A stretch of DNA of 36,377 nucleotides from assembly GCA_003142595.1 (NCBI GenBank), contig PLMU01000007.1:210548-246924 (forward strand), in the 5' to 3' direction. Shown in pieces: positions 21,550-28,886 of the stretch. The notes under the pieces are model-generated. The model did no database searches. It saw only the letters and a list, made by a program, of their open reading frames with translations, and was not told where the DNA came from. Source of the stretch: Phycisphaerales bacterium. Its GTDB lineage: Bacteria; Planctomycetota; Phycisphaerae; Sedimentisphaerales; UBA12454. Numbering within the stretch: the stretch's first letter is position 1; each line of letters starts with the position of its first letter. Made by a program: the position numbers and the translations under genes.

Positions 21550-24021
21550 TTATATTAATTCTCCATGTCCTTCCCCTTCAAAAAGTACGGCTAAATTTTG
21601 CGCACTTGCTATATCACTTTTATCCTTTTTAATAGGGACCCACTTTCGATTTTTAAGTCGAGCCATCCAGAATGCCGGATAAATTCTATGGTTTATGCCA
21701 CATCCACAGCTAACTTCTAAAGTACAATCCCATTTATTGTCTTTTTCGATGATATATACAAAAAGAAACTCTAAAAATTTCCTAGCTTTATTTTTAGTTT
21801 TTCTCATCGTTTCAATAATGCCTATGTCTTCTGTATCAAGAAAAGCTATTTTACTTACCGCAACATCATCCATTATTTCATGTTCTTTTTCTTCATCCAA
21901 TTTTTCTCCAGATAATAAAGATTCTAAATTATCTTGGGACAATTTTTCATTCTCATTATATAATGGATCAGTTAAAATCAATGTTTCATTTTCAAGTTTG
22001 TTCCAATCATCTCTGTTTGAATTTTTTTCATAGTATAAAGAAGAAACGATAAATTCTTGTGGAAAAAGTTCTGCATATTTTTTTGCAGTTTCATTCCAAA
22101 TCTCTTTAGGCGCAAGAAGTCTCCCTTTAAGTTGTTTGCTTAAAGATGTAAACGTCTTATCTTTCGAGGAAAGAACGGGATAACCATCAAAACATTCAAA
22201 TTTATTATGTTTTAATAACCAATCGAACAGTTCTATATTGGCTTGGACATATTGAATATCATCTGGCGAAGATTGTTTAATTTTAGATGAAATTTGATCC
22301 AGAACTTCTTCTTGTTTTTTTACTGAGAGTAAATTTTGAATTACTTCATCAATGCTTAAATGAAGCAATTGACTCCGAACACCTATCTTTAATTTGTCAG
22401 AAATATCTTTTAATATTTCATCTATTCCTTCGTCTTTATGCAATTGAGTCTTTTTTGTTAATATCCCATTTTGGTCCGGTACGATATTTTTTTCGTCAAG
22501 CAATTCTCTTTTTTCTGCTCCAAGCAGAAGTCCATAGAAAACGTTAAGTGTGTCAATTTCATCTACATCACCGCTCAATTCATTTTTGAAATCTTTAAGA
22601 CTTCCACACTCCTCTATTAAGGCTGCAATTTTTACAATTGTGATTTCTATTTTTGTTATTAAATCTAAGTCTAGAAATTTCCACCCATTGATTATTTGCA
22701 TCCACTCAAAGGCGAGTTCCTTTGCGGGCATCTTTTTCTTGTAGTTCAAAAATCGATAGCAAATATCCCACAATATTTTAACTTTTCCCTCATTCAAACC
22801 ATCAAAATTTGGTATGAGTCCTTCATTGAGATTTATAAAGGTTCCAAGTTCTGTTTTAAGAACTTTTGATTTACAGATTCCTTCAATACATGTCTTTAAG
22901 AGGCTATTATACCAATCTTTATCCTTCAGCCATTCGGGCGGACAACTAAATTTTAGTATAACATGAAGATTGCTCCATTTGTTTGAATCTGAACTAGAAA
23001 TAAAATCACCAAATAACTCATTTGCCTCCTCTAAAAGTTTTTTATTTTGTTTAATATCGTCGGTATCTTCTCTACCAAGAAATATGCCATCTCTCTCTGC
23101 AGTTGGTTTGAATTTCCTACTATTAATCACTGCGGGAAACGATAAATCTCGAGTGCCAAAAAGGGGAAAAGCAAGAAATATTTTTGGGATATCAAATAAA
23201 TCATCTATTTGATAGGTTTCATCATTTTCCTTTTTTCCCTTTATAGCTATTTCAACATCTTCATTTTTAATAATCCATAATTCATGATCTATGTCGATTT
23301 GTGCTTCCCTTTTTTGTTTAATTGTTTTCTGTGTGTAGGCAGTTTCATTGCTTTCATTAACCAATTCAAATTTTAACTCGCTACCATTTTCTGTAATTTT
23401 AATGCAACCTAATTTATCATTAAACGCAAGCACATAGGGTGCAATTTTAGTTAAGTCTTCAATGCCCGCTTCAACAGTTTTTAAACTAATATCGTTTAAA
23501 GGATATTTGTACTCGGCACTGTAAGAAGTGGAAGCCGATTTTGAGTCTACAAGTGATTTTTGATATGTCTCCCAAGTTTCTTCCATTTTAGTTTTGATTC
23601 CATCGGGCGAATTACTTTCTCTGTCTAATTCAAAACTAAAGCTTTTATTATCTTCTCGGACTCCATTGACAATTATTTTTTTTGATAAAAGATGGGATGT
23701 AATAAAACCTGTTCCAAATTTCCCAATGTCTTGCTCTCCTTTAGTGGAGCCATGATAAATAAGATGCGATACTTCTTCACGTTTGAATGGGCGACCGTTA
23801 TGTCGGAAAATTATTTGCGTATCATTTTTGATTATTTCAACTTCTATTTTTCTATCTGACGGAGCTGTATCTAAAGCATTTTGCATGAGTTCCCATATCC
23901 AACATTTCTCATAGATTTCACGTTGGTTTCCTATTTCGTTTAAATGGTTAAATATTTCTTGCGCCGTGTTATCAATTAGTGTTTTCTGTTTTATTTCCTC
24001 TTCTAGTAAATTTTTAGTCAT
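21550..24021 (-). CDS. Sacsin/Hsp90-like GHKL ATPase, putative anti-phage or conflict-system protein
   Basis: 823 aa from ATG 24021 (GAGG seven bases upstream; TTG 24033 is weaker). The N-terminal GHKL ATP-binding domain has the N-box ELMQNALD (E44, N48, D51), FRHNGRPF (residues 72-79, where classical Hsp90 has D-x-G) and IGKFGTGF (99-106). The remaining 600 residues are helical and lack a recognisable enzyme domain; the C-terminus has FWMARLKNRKWVP, a repeat-like element of sacsin-type proteins. Related bacterial proteins that I recall continue into a DUF3883 nuclease domain, and here the nuclease follows in the same frame after one TAA. Low GC, unusual codon use and flanking repeats point to transfer. 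The defence role is inference. Confidence 0.82.
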   Translation of the reverse strand: MTKNLLEEEIKQKTLIDNTAQEIFNHLNEIGNQREIYEKCWIWELMQNALDTAPSDRKIEVEIIKNDTQIIFRHNGRPFKREEVSHLIYHGSTKGEQDIGKFGTGFITSHLLSKKIIVNGVREDNKSFSFELDRESNSPDGIKTKMEETWETYQKSLVDSKSASTSYSAEYKYPLNDISLKTVEAGIEDLTKIAPYVLAFNDKLGCIKITENGSELKFELVNESNETAYTQKTIKQKREAQIDIDHELWIIKNEDVEIAIKGKKENDETYQIDDLFDIPKIFLAFPLFGTRDLSFPAVINSRKFKPTAERDGIFLGREDTDDIKQNKKLLEEANELFGDFISSSDSNKWSNLHVILKFSCPPEWLKDKDWYNSLLKTCIEGICKSKVLKTELGTFINLNEGLIPNFDGLNEGKVKILWDICYRFLNYKKKMPAKELAFEWMQIINGWKFLDLDLITKIEITIVKIAALIEECGSLKDFKNELSGDVDEIDTLNVFYGLLLGAEKRELLDEKNIVPDQNGILTKKTQLHKDEGIDEILKDISDKLKIGVRSQLLHLSIDEVIQNLLSVKKQEEVLDQISSKIKQSSPDDIQYVQANIELFDWLLKHNKFECFDGYPVLSSKDKTFTSLSKQLKGRLLAPKEIWNETAKKYAELFPQEFIVSSLYYEKNSNRDDWNKLENETLILTDPLYNENEKLSQDNLESLLSGEKLDEEKEHEIMDDVAVSKIAFLDTEDIGIIETMRKTKNKARKFLEFLFVYIIEKDNKWDCTLEVSCGCGINHRIYPAFWMARLKNRKWVPIKKDKSDIASAQNLAVLFEGEGHGELI

Positions 24022-24230
24022 ATTTTTCCTCAATTTTACTTTGTTTTTTGAAATTCAAAATTTTAAGACAGTTGTCATCATCCATAATTTTTGTTAATGC
24101 TTTTGCTATGACGTGTCCGTTACCTATTTTTCTTCTTCTTATATTTTACCTCGATTCAGTTTAGTATTATATCCCCGCTTCCTCTTTATCTCAAACTTTT
24201 TCAACAAAAGCCAAAATATATCTTTTATAT

Positions 24231-24257
24231 TTAGTGTCTTTGTGCCTTCGTGGCTAA
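24231..24257 (-). repeat. Dispersed intergenic repeat of the CACGAAGGCACAAAGACAC type
   Basis: Minus-strand AGCCACGAAGGCACAAAGAC continuing ACTAA. This matches a well-known intergenic element (CACGAAGGCACGAAGACACGAAG) of many environmental genomes. It lies inside a long plus-strand frame, which argues against that frame being a gene. Confidence 0.65.
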
Positions 24258-24522
24258 GGCAATTCTGGACATTAAAGATTAACCAAATTTCTCCCCAAAA
24301 ACCCGTTCAAAACCTGCTCTTTTTGATGTTTTTCGTGTTATTTTCCCTCACTTTTCATCATTTTTCCCTCATTTTCCGTGAATTTCGACGTGTTTTTTTA
24401 GCTTTTCGAAGCGCAAAACAATTAAAACATACACGTTTGTTAAAAAAAAAGACGTTTTTGTTCGAACTTTTTTCCATAACTCCTTATTTTATTTTTCAAA
24501 ATAACGATTTATGACAGATTCC

Positions 24523-24603
24523 CCCACGCAAACAAACGACTTATCGAAGCGCAGCGGAGACCCCTCAGGGGCATTAAAATCTCCCACGCATTTAAAAGAC
24601 TTA
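24523..24603 (+). repeat. Dispersed hairpin repeat, copy 2, flanked by imperfect direct repeats
   Basis: TCGAAGCGCAGCGGAGACCC with hairpin CCCC-TCA-GGGG (24561-24571) is the same family as copy 1 at 11561. On each side is CCCACGCA-N3-AAA-N-GACTTA (24523-24543 and 24583-24603; 17 of 21 identical), so the element sits between short direct repeats. Confidence 0.65.
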
Positions 24604-24624
24604 CAATAATCGGCTAACGACTAA

Positions 24625-25254
24625 TTAATCCGCCGGATTTGTTTGGGTATTTACGAAATAAATCAGATTTTCTATTTCGGTTTCCAAGTTAAGGTTATGC
24701 ACTACGACATCAGTGTTTTCGCTTCTAAGTCTAATTGGCGCAAAGTTTAATACGCCTTTTATGCCGGCCTGAATCAATTTATCGAAAACTTCCTGCGCAG
24801 CAAAATCGGGCACGGCTATAATTCCCAATTCAACTTCGTTTGTTTTTACATACCCAGCCAATTCGTCCATTGGAAAAACCGGAGCATCCGCTTTGCGGTT
24901 GTATTTTGAAGGGTCTAACTCAAAGCCGGCAACGATTTTAATCTCACTTTTCACAAAACCCGGATAATTTATCAATGCCCTGCCCATATTTCCCACGCCA
25001 ACGACAATAAATTTCTGCAGCTTGTCTTTCCCAAGTACTTTATTCAACTGAGTTAACAACTCGTCAATCTGATAGCCGCCGCGGCGGTTGCCGGAAATGC
25101 CGAAAATCGAAAAATCCTTGCGAACCTGAGAAGCTGTAACGCCAGTGGCATCAGCTAAATTATCAGAGAAAACTTTCACAAAATTCAGTGATTTCAAACG
25201 CAATGAAGCGTTTTTGTAACGCGATAAACGTAAGATCCTGCTCCTACTGGACAT
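24625..25254 (-). CDS. rex: Redox-sensing transcriptional repressor Rex
   Basis: NADH/NAD+-responsive repressor, 209 aa, typical length. An N-terminal winged helix (RYKNASLRLKSLNFVKVFSDNLADATGVTASQVRKDFSIFG) is followed by a Rossmann domain with GVGNMGRALINY and the dimer-swap C-terminal helix. ILRLSRY before the winged helix fits the Rex N-terminus. AAAGGT precedes the ATG. A TTGTGA-N6-TCACGT site upstream (25382-25399) suggests autoregulation and possible control of the divergent efp. Rex usually governs fermentation and respiration genes, none of which are adjacent here. Confidence 0.96.
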   Translation of the reverse strand: MSSRSRILRLSRYKNASLRLKSLNFVKVFSDNLADATGVTASQVRKDFSIFGISGNRRGGYQIDELLTQLNKVLGKDKLQKFIVVGVGNMGRALINYPGFVKSEIKIVAGFELDPSKYNRKADAPVFPMDELAGYVKTNEVELGIIAVPDFAAQEVFDKLIQAGIKGVLNFAPIRLRSENTDVVVHNLNLETEIENLIYFVNTQTNPAD

Positions 25255-25344
25255 ATATAATACCTTTCAAATAGGCTCTTTACAGAAATATGAGCTTTTG
25301 AGACAAAAAACCAGAATTATGCACCTTAAAATATCAGTAAAATC

Positions 25345-25373
25345 AAAATATATAAAGTTAAAGTAATTGTCAA
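25345..25373 (-). promoter_or_regulatory. Probable rex promoter
   Basis: Minus strand: perfect TTGACA (25373-25368), a 17-bp spacer and TATTTT (25350-25345, four of six). The leader would be about 85 nt to the rex ATG at 25254. Confidence 0.45.
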
Positions 25374-25381
25374 GATAGATT

Positions 25382-25399
25382 TTGTGATATTATTCACGT
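25382..25399. promoter_or_regulatory. Rex operator-like palindrome
   Basis: TTGTGA-TATTAT-TCACGT matches 10 of the 12 arm positions of the Rex consensus TTGTGA-N6-TCACAA. It lies in the rex-efp intergenic region, eight bases upstream of the rex -35. Confidence 0.65.
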
Positions 25400-25452
25400 T
25401 AAATGAAAAAAGTATGGAGAGTGTGAAGGGTAAGGGGGCAATTAAAAAACGC

Positions 25453-25481
25453 TTGACTAAAGGGCCGATGGGGAGTATATT
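25453..25481 (+). promoter_or_regulatory. efp promoter
   Basis: TTGACT (25453-25458), a 17-bp spacer and TATATT (25476-25481), each five of six consensus. The start would fall near 25488, about 43 nt before the GTG start of efp, which rules out the longer frame beginning at 25384. Confidence 0.7.
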
Positions 25482-25530
25482 TTTCGCCTCTACAAATTTA
25501 AAAAAAGAAAGATTAATTCAGGAAACAAAA

Positions 25531-26088
25531 GTGAAAGCAAGCGAACTAAGGCCGGGAATGGGCGTTGTATATGAAGGAAAACTGTGTATCTGCGCCAAAG
25601 CGGTACATGTAACGCCGGGCAATCTGAGGGCGTTTGTGCAGGCAAAAATGCGAGGCGTTAAAGACGGAGTTATGTTCGAAAAAAGGCTTCGCTCGACTGA
25701 AGATATTGAGCAGGCGTTTCTGGACAGACGTGAAATGCAATACCTGTATTCCGATGCGCATGGACTTGTGCTTATGGACACCGAAAGCTTCGACCAGACT
25801 ACCGTGCCGAAAGAAATGGTTGAAGATGCGACGAAATACCTCAAGCCTGATACGAAAATTAACGCTCTTTTGCATGATGGAAATGTGGTGTCAATAGAAC
25901 TGCCAAATGTCGTTGAACTTGTGGTTACTGAAACGGCACCTCAGCCGCGAGGAGCGACGGCGACAAATCAGATGAAAGATGCTACGCTGGAAACGGGCTT
26001 GAATACCCGCGTTCCACCTTTTATAGAGGTTGGCGAGGTAGTAAGAATCAGTACGGAAAACGGCGAATATCTGAGCAAGGCAAAATAG
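25531..26088 (+). CDS. efp: Elongation factor P (variant loop)
   Basis: Translation factor that relieves ribosome stalling at polyproline, 185 aa with the three-domain EF-P layout (KOW-like N-domain, two OB domains, ending EVVRISTENGEYLSKAK). The start is GTG 25531, preceded by AGGA; the frame is open further upstream to 25384, but homology begins at KASELRPG. The domain I loop reads TPGNLRAF. In E. coli the loop is KPGKGQAF, with the modified Lys34 at the tip; here that position is Asn31, so the usual beta-lysyl modification cannot occur. No epmA or epmB modification gene is nearby. It is monocistronic from its own promoter. Confidence 0.95.
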   Translation: MKASELRPGMGVVYEGKLCICAKAVHVTPGNLRAFVQAKMRGVKDGVMFEKRLRSTEDIEQAFLDRREMQYLYSDAHGLVLMDTESFDQTTVPKEMVEDATKYLKPDTKINALLHDGNVVSIELPNVVELVVTETAPQPRGATATNQMKDATLETGLNTRVPPFIEVGEVVRISTENGEYLSKAK

Positions 26089-26120
26089 TCGCTAGTTGAT
26101 AGTTGGTAGTCGCTAGTACG
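26086..26120 (+). repeat. Five tandem heptamers of TAGTNNN
   Basis: TAGTCGC, TAGTTGA, TAGTTGG, TAGTCGC and TAGTACG run head to tail, starting at the efp stop codon. Heptamers 1 and 4 are identical. Confidence 0.75.
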
Positions 26121-26131
26121 AGGAATAGATA

Positions 26132-26881
26132 CTAAGATTTTTTAATAAGTCTTAAAACCATATCGGCGGTTCTGGGTGGTCTTTCAAGGACGCTGGTAAT
26201 ATACTCAATCAGGATTTCCTCAACTTTAATAAGCGTTTGCTGCTGCGCTGATAAAATTTTCGAGGGCTGATTTAAGCAGACAGCGCATTCGAAAGGTATC
26301 ATTTTTTTGTCAACAAAAGCAGATTCGCAATCGCGACAGAGGATGCCGCGAGCAGATGCGCTGAAAAAATATTGTTTCCAATCGGCATCGAATTTTCTTT
26401 TGCAGTTGGCGCAAATATCGCACAGGGGCGCAGAGCCAGTCAGGGACAACAAGGCAAACTCAAAGAGTATCAGAAACGGCAAAACTTTGTCGTCGGGATT
26501 ATCGCGAAGATTTTGCAGTAAAAAAACGGCCTGGTCGAAAAGTTCGGGATGAGGGTCAAGCTCTTTTGTAAATAAATTTAATAAATCGGCGGCAAAAAAT
26601 GCGCAATTAAGGGCGAGCAGTTTTTTTCGAATCTCAAGGCCGAGGAAAGTCGGATTGAACTCGGTGAGCGTGGCGAGTTTTTCGCGGTCCCTGAGCGAAA
26701 AGACCATATCGCCGATGGTGCAAATTTCGATAGTGCTGCAGAAAGAAGATTTAAGACGGCGGGAGCCTTTGGCGATGGCACCGATTTTGCCGTGGTCTCT
26801 TGTGAAGAAAGTCAGAATCTGCGAACTTTCGGAATAGTCCGTAGAGCGAATACACAAGCCTTTATCTTTTTTCAGAGGCAT
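26132..26881 (-). CDS. recO: DNA repair protein RecO
   Basis: 249 aa. RecO works with RecR and RecF to load RecA at single-strand gaps. The N-terminal OB fold (LCIRSTDYSESSQILTFFTRDHGKIGAIAKGSRR) and the four-Cys zinc finger in the C-terminal half (CDICANC...CRDC) are visible, a typical length and layout. The frame extends to a TTG at 26899, but ATG 26881 starts just before the conserved region; both overlap the end of ybeY (20 nt for the ATG). It is the last gene of the purA-to-recO operon. Confidence 0.93.
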   Translation of the reverse strand: MPLKKDKGLCIRSTDYSESSQILTFFTRDHGKIGAIAKGSRRLKSSFCSTIEICTIGDMVFSLRDREKLATLTEFNPTFLGLEIRKKLLALNCAFFAADLLNLFTKELDPHPELFDQAVFLLQNLRDNPDDKVLPFLILFEFALLSLTGSAPLCDICANCKRKFDADWKQYFFSASARGILCRDCESAFVDKKMIPFECAVCLNQPSKILSAQQQTLIKVEEILIEYITSVLERPPRTADMVLRLIKKS

Positions 26882-27341
26882 ACACAACACCGAAACCAAA
26901 TTTTTTGAGAATGTCGTCCTCTGCCCGGTGCATTTTGGCGGCCTGGGCGGCGGTTGTGTCGTCGAAGCCTAAATGATGCAGCAGGCCGTGCAGGATATAA
27001 AGCGCAAGCTCGGAGGCGGCATCGTGGCCGCGGGCGCGGGCCTGTCTTTGAGCCATCTGAGCGTTAACGGCGATATCGAAAAATTTTTCTTTGCTTTCGT
27101 CGTCGGAAACATCGAAGCTGATAACGTCCGTGACAGTGTCCTTATCAAGAAACTGACGATTTATGCCGGTTATCTTTTTATCATCGACAACGGCGATATT
27201 TATCTGAGCATTGGAGAGGCGGAAGTGCTCGGCTGTCTGACGAATGAGGTCTAAAATTTTCCGCCGGTCGAAAACAACTGCATTGCATTGGCTTGAAATA
27301 TTTACCCTGATACCCGATGAGGCGATATTCTTTTTAGACAT
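26862..27341 (-). CDS. ybeY: Endoribonuclease YbeY
   Basis: Metal-dependent RNase for 16S rRNA 3' maturation and ribosome quality control, 159 aa from ATG 27341. The domain carries NRQFLDKDTVTDVISFDV and the zinc box HGLLHHLGFDD. The usual box is HGxLHLxGYDH, so the third histidine ligand is Asp here, while the first two are kept. The open frame runs to 27425, but that part lies inside the upstream gene; ATG 27341 overlaps its stop by eight bases, with ATG 27353 an alternative. It follows phoH and pgpH, as in many bacteria. Confidence 0.93.
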   Translation of the reverse strand: MSKKNIASSGIRVNISSQCNAVVFDRRKILDLIRQTAEHFRLSNAQINIAVVDDKKITGINRQFLDKDTVTDVISFDVSDDESKEKFFDIAVNAQMAQRQARARGHDAASELALYILHGLLHHLGFDDTTAAQAAKMHRAEDDILKKFGFGVVYASEKR

Positions 27342-28884
27342 TTTCGGGCTCATCTTCGTCTTCGTCGGCGTCAGATTGCTGCTGAGGCTGCGAAGGTTTG
27401 GCTGGAGTCGCGGACGGATATGCAACTCGGCCGTGGTAATGCGCGGTCAGACTTTTCGAAATTGCCTCTTCTATCCTGCTTAATTCCTTGAGGGTAAGCT
27501 CGCACTCGTCAAACTGGCCATCCTGCAGGCGCTTAATAGCCATATTATGCACTGTAGTTTCAATTTTAGTGGGCGTAACTTCTGTAAGCGATCTTACGGA
27601 ACCTTCAACGGCATCGGCAAGCATAACAATGGCGGCCTCTTTTGTCTGCGGGCGCGGGCCGGGGTATCTGAATTCCGATTCGGGCGGCAAAATACCTGTG
27701 CCATTGGCTTTCTTTTTTGCTTCCTCATAAAAATATTCAATCAAAGTCGTGCCGTGATGAGTTTCGATAAATTGCCTTATCACTGCGGGCAGGCCATATT
27801 CCTCGGCAAGCTCCAAACCGTCCCTGACATGGCCGACAATAACCAACTGACTCATAATCGGCGAAAGCAGGTCGTGACGGCTGGCAGTGCTAATCTGGTT
27901 TTCAACGAAATAGCGCGGCTTTCCGATTTTGCCGATGTCGTGATAATACGAGCCGACACGGCAGAGAAGGCCGTTTGCGCCGATGGCGTCGGCGGCAGTT
28001 TCGGCAATGGAACCAATCAGCAGGCTGTGACTGTATGTGCCGGGAGCATCCATCGCGAGCTTTTTCAGCAAAGGCTGGTTTGCGTCGCTGTAATCCAGCA
28101 GGGTCATACTCGTTGCTATGTGAAATGCCTTTTCGATAAAAGGTAAAAAGGCCTGAATGACGACGGCGACACATATTACGGCAGTTGCAGTCCAGCCGGC
28201 GTCGGCAAAAATTTTGTGGGTAAAATCGCTATCAAAAAGGTCGGTGGAAAAACTCAGGACAAAAACCGCAGCACCAGCAAAAACGCCAACTTCGAGAATT
28301 TTTACGCGAGTCCTGATTTCCCGCAGTAGAAAACAGCTTGTGATAACGCCGGCAGCCATAGTAAGAAAGAAGCCGAAATCGGTTTCAAAACCAGCAGCAA
28401 GGCAGGCGAGAGCCGAATAAAAAATACCCAAAACAAGCGCGAATCTCTGACTATAGACAATCGTCATAATAATCGCACCGGCAACGGCGGCAGCAATAGA
28501 CAAATATTGGCTGGCAGCGGACAGTGTGCTTAATTTTGTAAGGAGAAGGAGAGTTAGAAGCAAGCCGGCCAGAGAAAGAACTTGCAGAGGACTTTTAATA
28601 ATCCTGTAATTATAACGGTAAACATAGACAGACGCAGCGAAAGACAAAACGGAAACAAAAATAATGACGGATAATATTTGATGGCTCGGCCGACAAGTTA
28701 TTCTGCCGACGTTGGTTTTAAAACTAAACAAAAATGAGCAAATCGCGATAAAAATCAGAAGTATCGAAACGGCAGTGGGCAGACCGCTATTGACAACCTC
28801 CTTAAGTTTGGCAAACCTTTCGATGGCAAGGGTCTCCCTGAGCTGTTTACGCCGGGGACTTAAATTTTTATTCAAAATTCCCAT
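27334..28884 (-). CDS. 7TM-HD phosphohydrolase, PgpH-like (c-di-AMP phosphodiesterase type)
   Basis: 516 aa. About eight hydrophobic segments (residues 38-260) lead into a cytosolic HD domain: GTYSHSLLIGSIAETAADAIG, VGSYYHDIGKIGKPRYFVENQ (the HD pair), SQLVIVGHVRDGLELAEEYGLP and FIETHHGTTLIEYF. The C-terminal tail is Pro/Gln then acidic (SDADEDEDEPENV). Typical PgpH proteins are 700-850 aa with a large extracellular 7TMR-HDED domain; that domain is missing, so this is a short form. PgpH proteins hydrolyse c-di-AMP, but whether this organism makes c-di-AMP cannot be seen. The gap to phoH is two bases. Confidence 0.9.
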   Translation of the reverse strand: MGILNKNLSPRRKQLRETLAIERFAKLKEVVNSGLPTAVSILLIFIAICSFLFSFKTNVGRITCRPSHQILSVIIFVSVLSFAASVYVYRYNYRIIKSPLQVLSLAGLLLTLLLLTKLSTLSAASQYLSIAAAVAGAIIMTIVYSQRFALVLGIFYSALACLAAGFETDFGFFLTMAAGVITSCFLLREIRTRVKILEVGVFAGAAVFVLSFSTDLFDSDFTHKIFADAGWTATAVICVAVVIQAFLPFIEKAFHIATSMTLLDYSDANQPLLKKLAMDAPGTYSHSLLIGSIAETAADAIGANGLLCRVGSYYHDIGKIGKPRYFVENQISTASRHDLLSPIMSQLVIVGHVRDGLELAEEYGLPAVIRQFIETHHGTTLIEYFYEEAKKKANGTGILPPESEFRYPGPRPQTKEAAIVMLADAVEGSVRSLTEVTPTKIETTVHNMAIKRLQDGQFDECELTLKELSRIEEAISKSLTAHYHGRVAYPSATPAKPSQPQQQSDADEDEDEPENV

Positions 28885-28886
28885 AT

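Larger units (their letters stand above)
24022..24624. other. AT-rich non-coding tract upstream of the GHKL gene
   Basis: About 600 bp. It must contain the island promoter, though no clear -35/-10 pair is visible. It holds the repeat at 24231-24257, two copies of TTTTCCCTCA near 24330-24375, A/T homopolymer runs, and the hairpin repeat at 24544-24573 with its flanking direct repeats. A 133-codon plus-strand frame here is not convincing. Confidence 0.6.

Noticed and set aside
24113-24514. 133-codon plus-strand frame upstream of the GHKL gene
   Set aside because: It contains a dispersed intergenic repeat, is dominated by Phe/Leu/Ser from AT-rich DNA, has no ribosome-binding site and resembles no protein.
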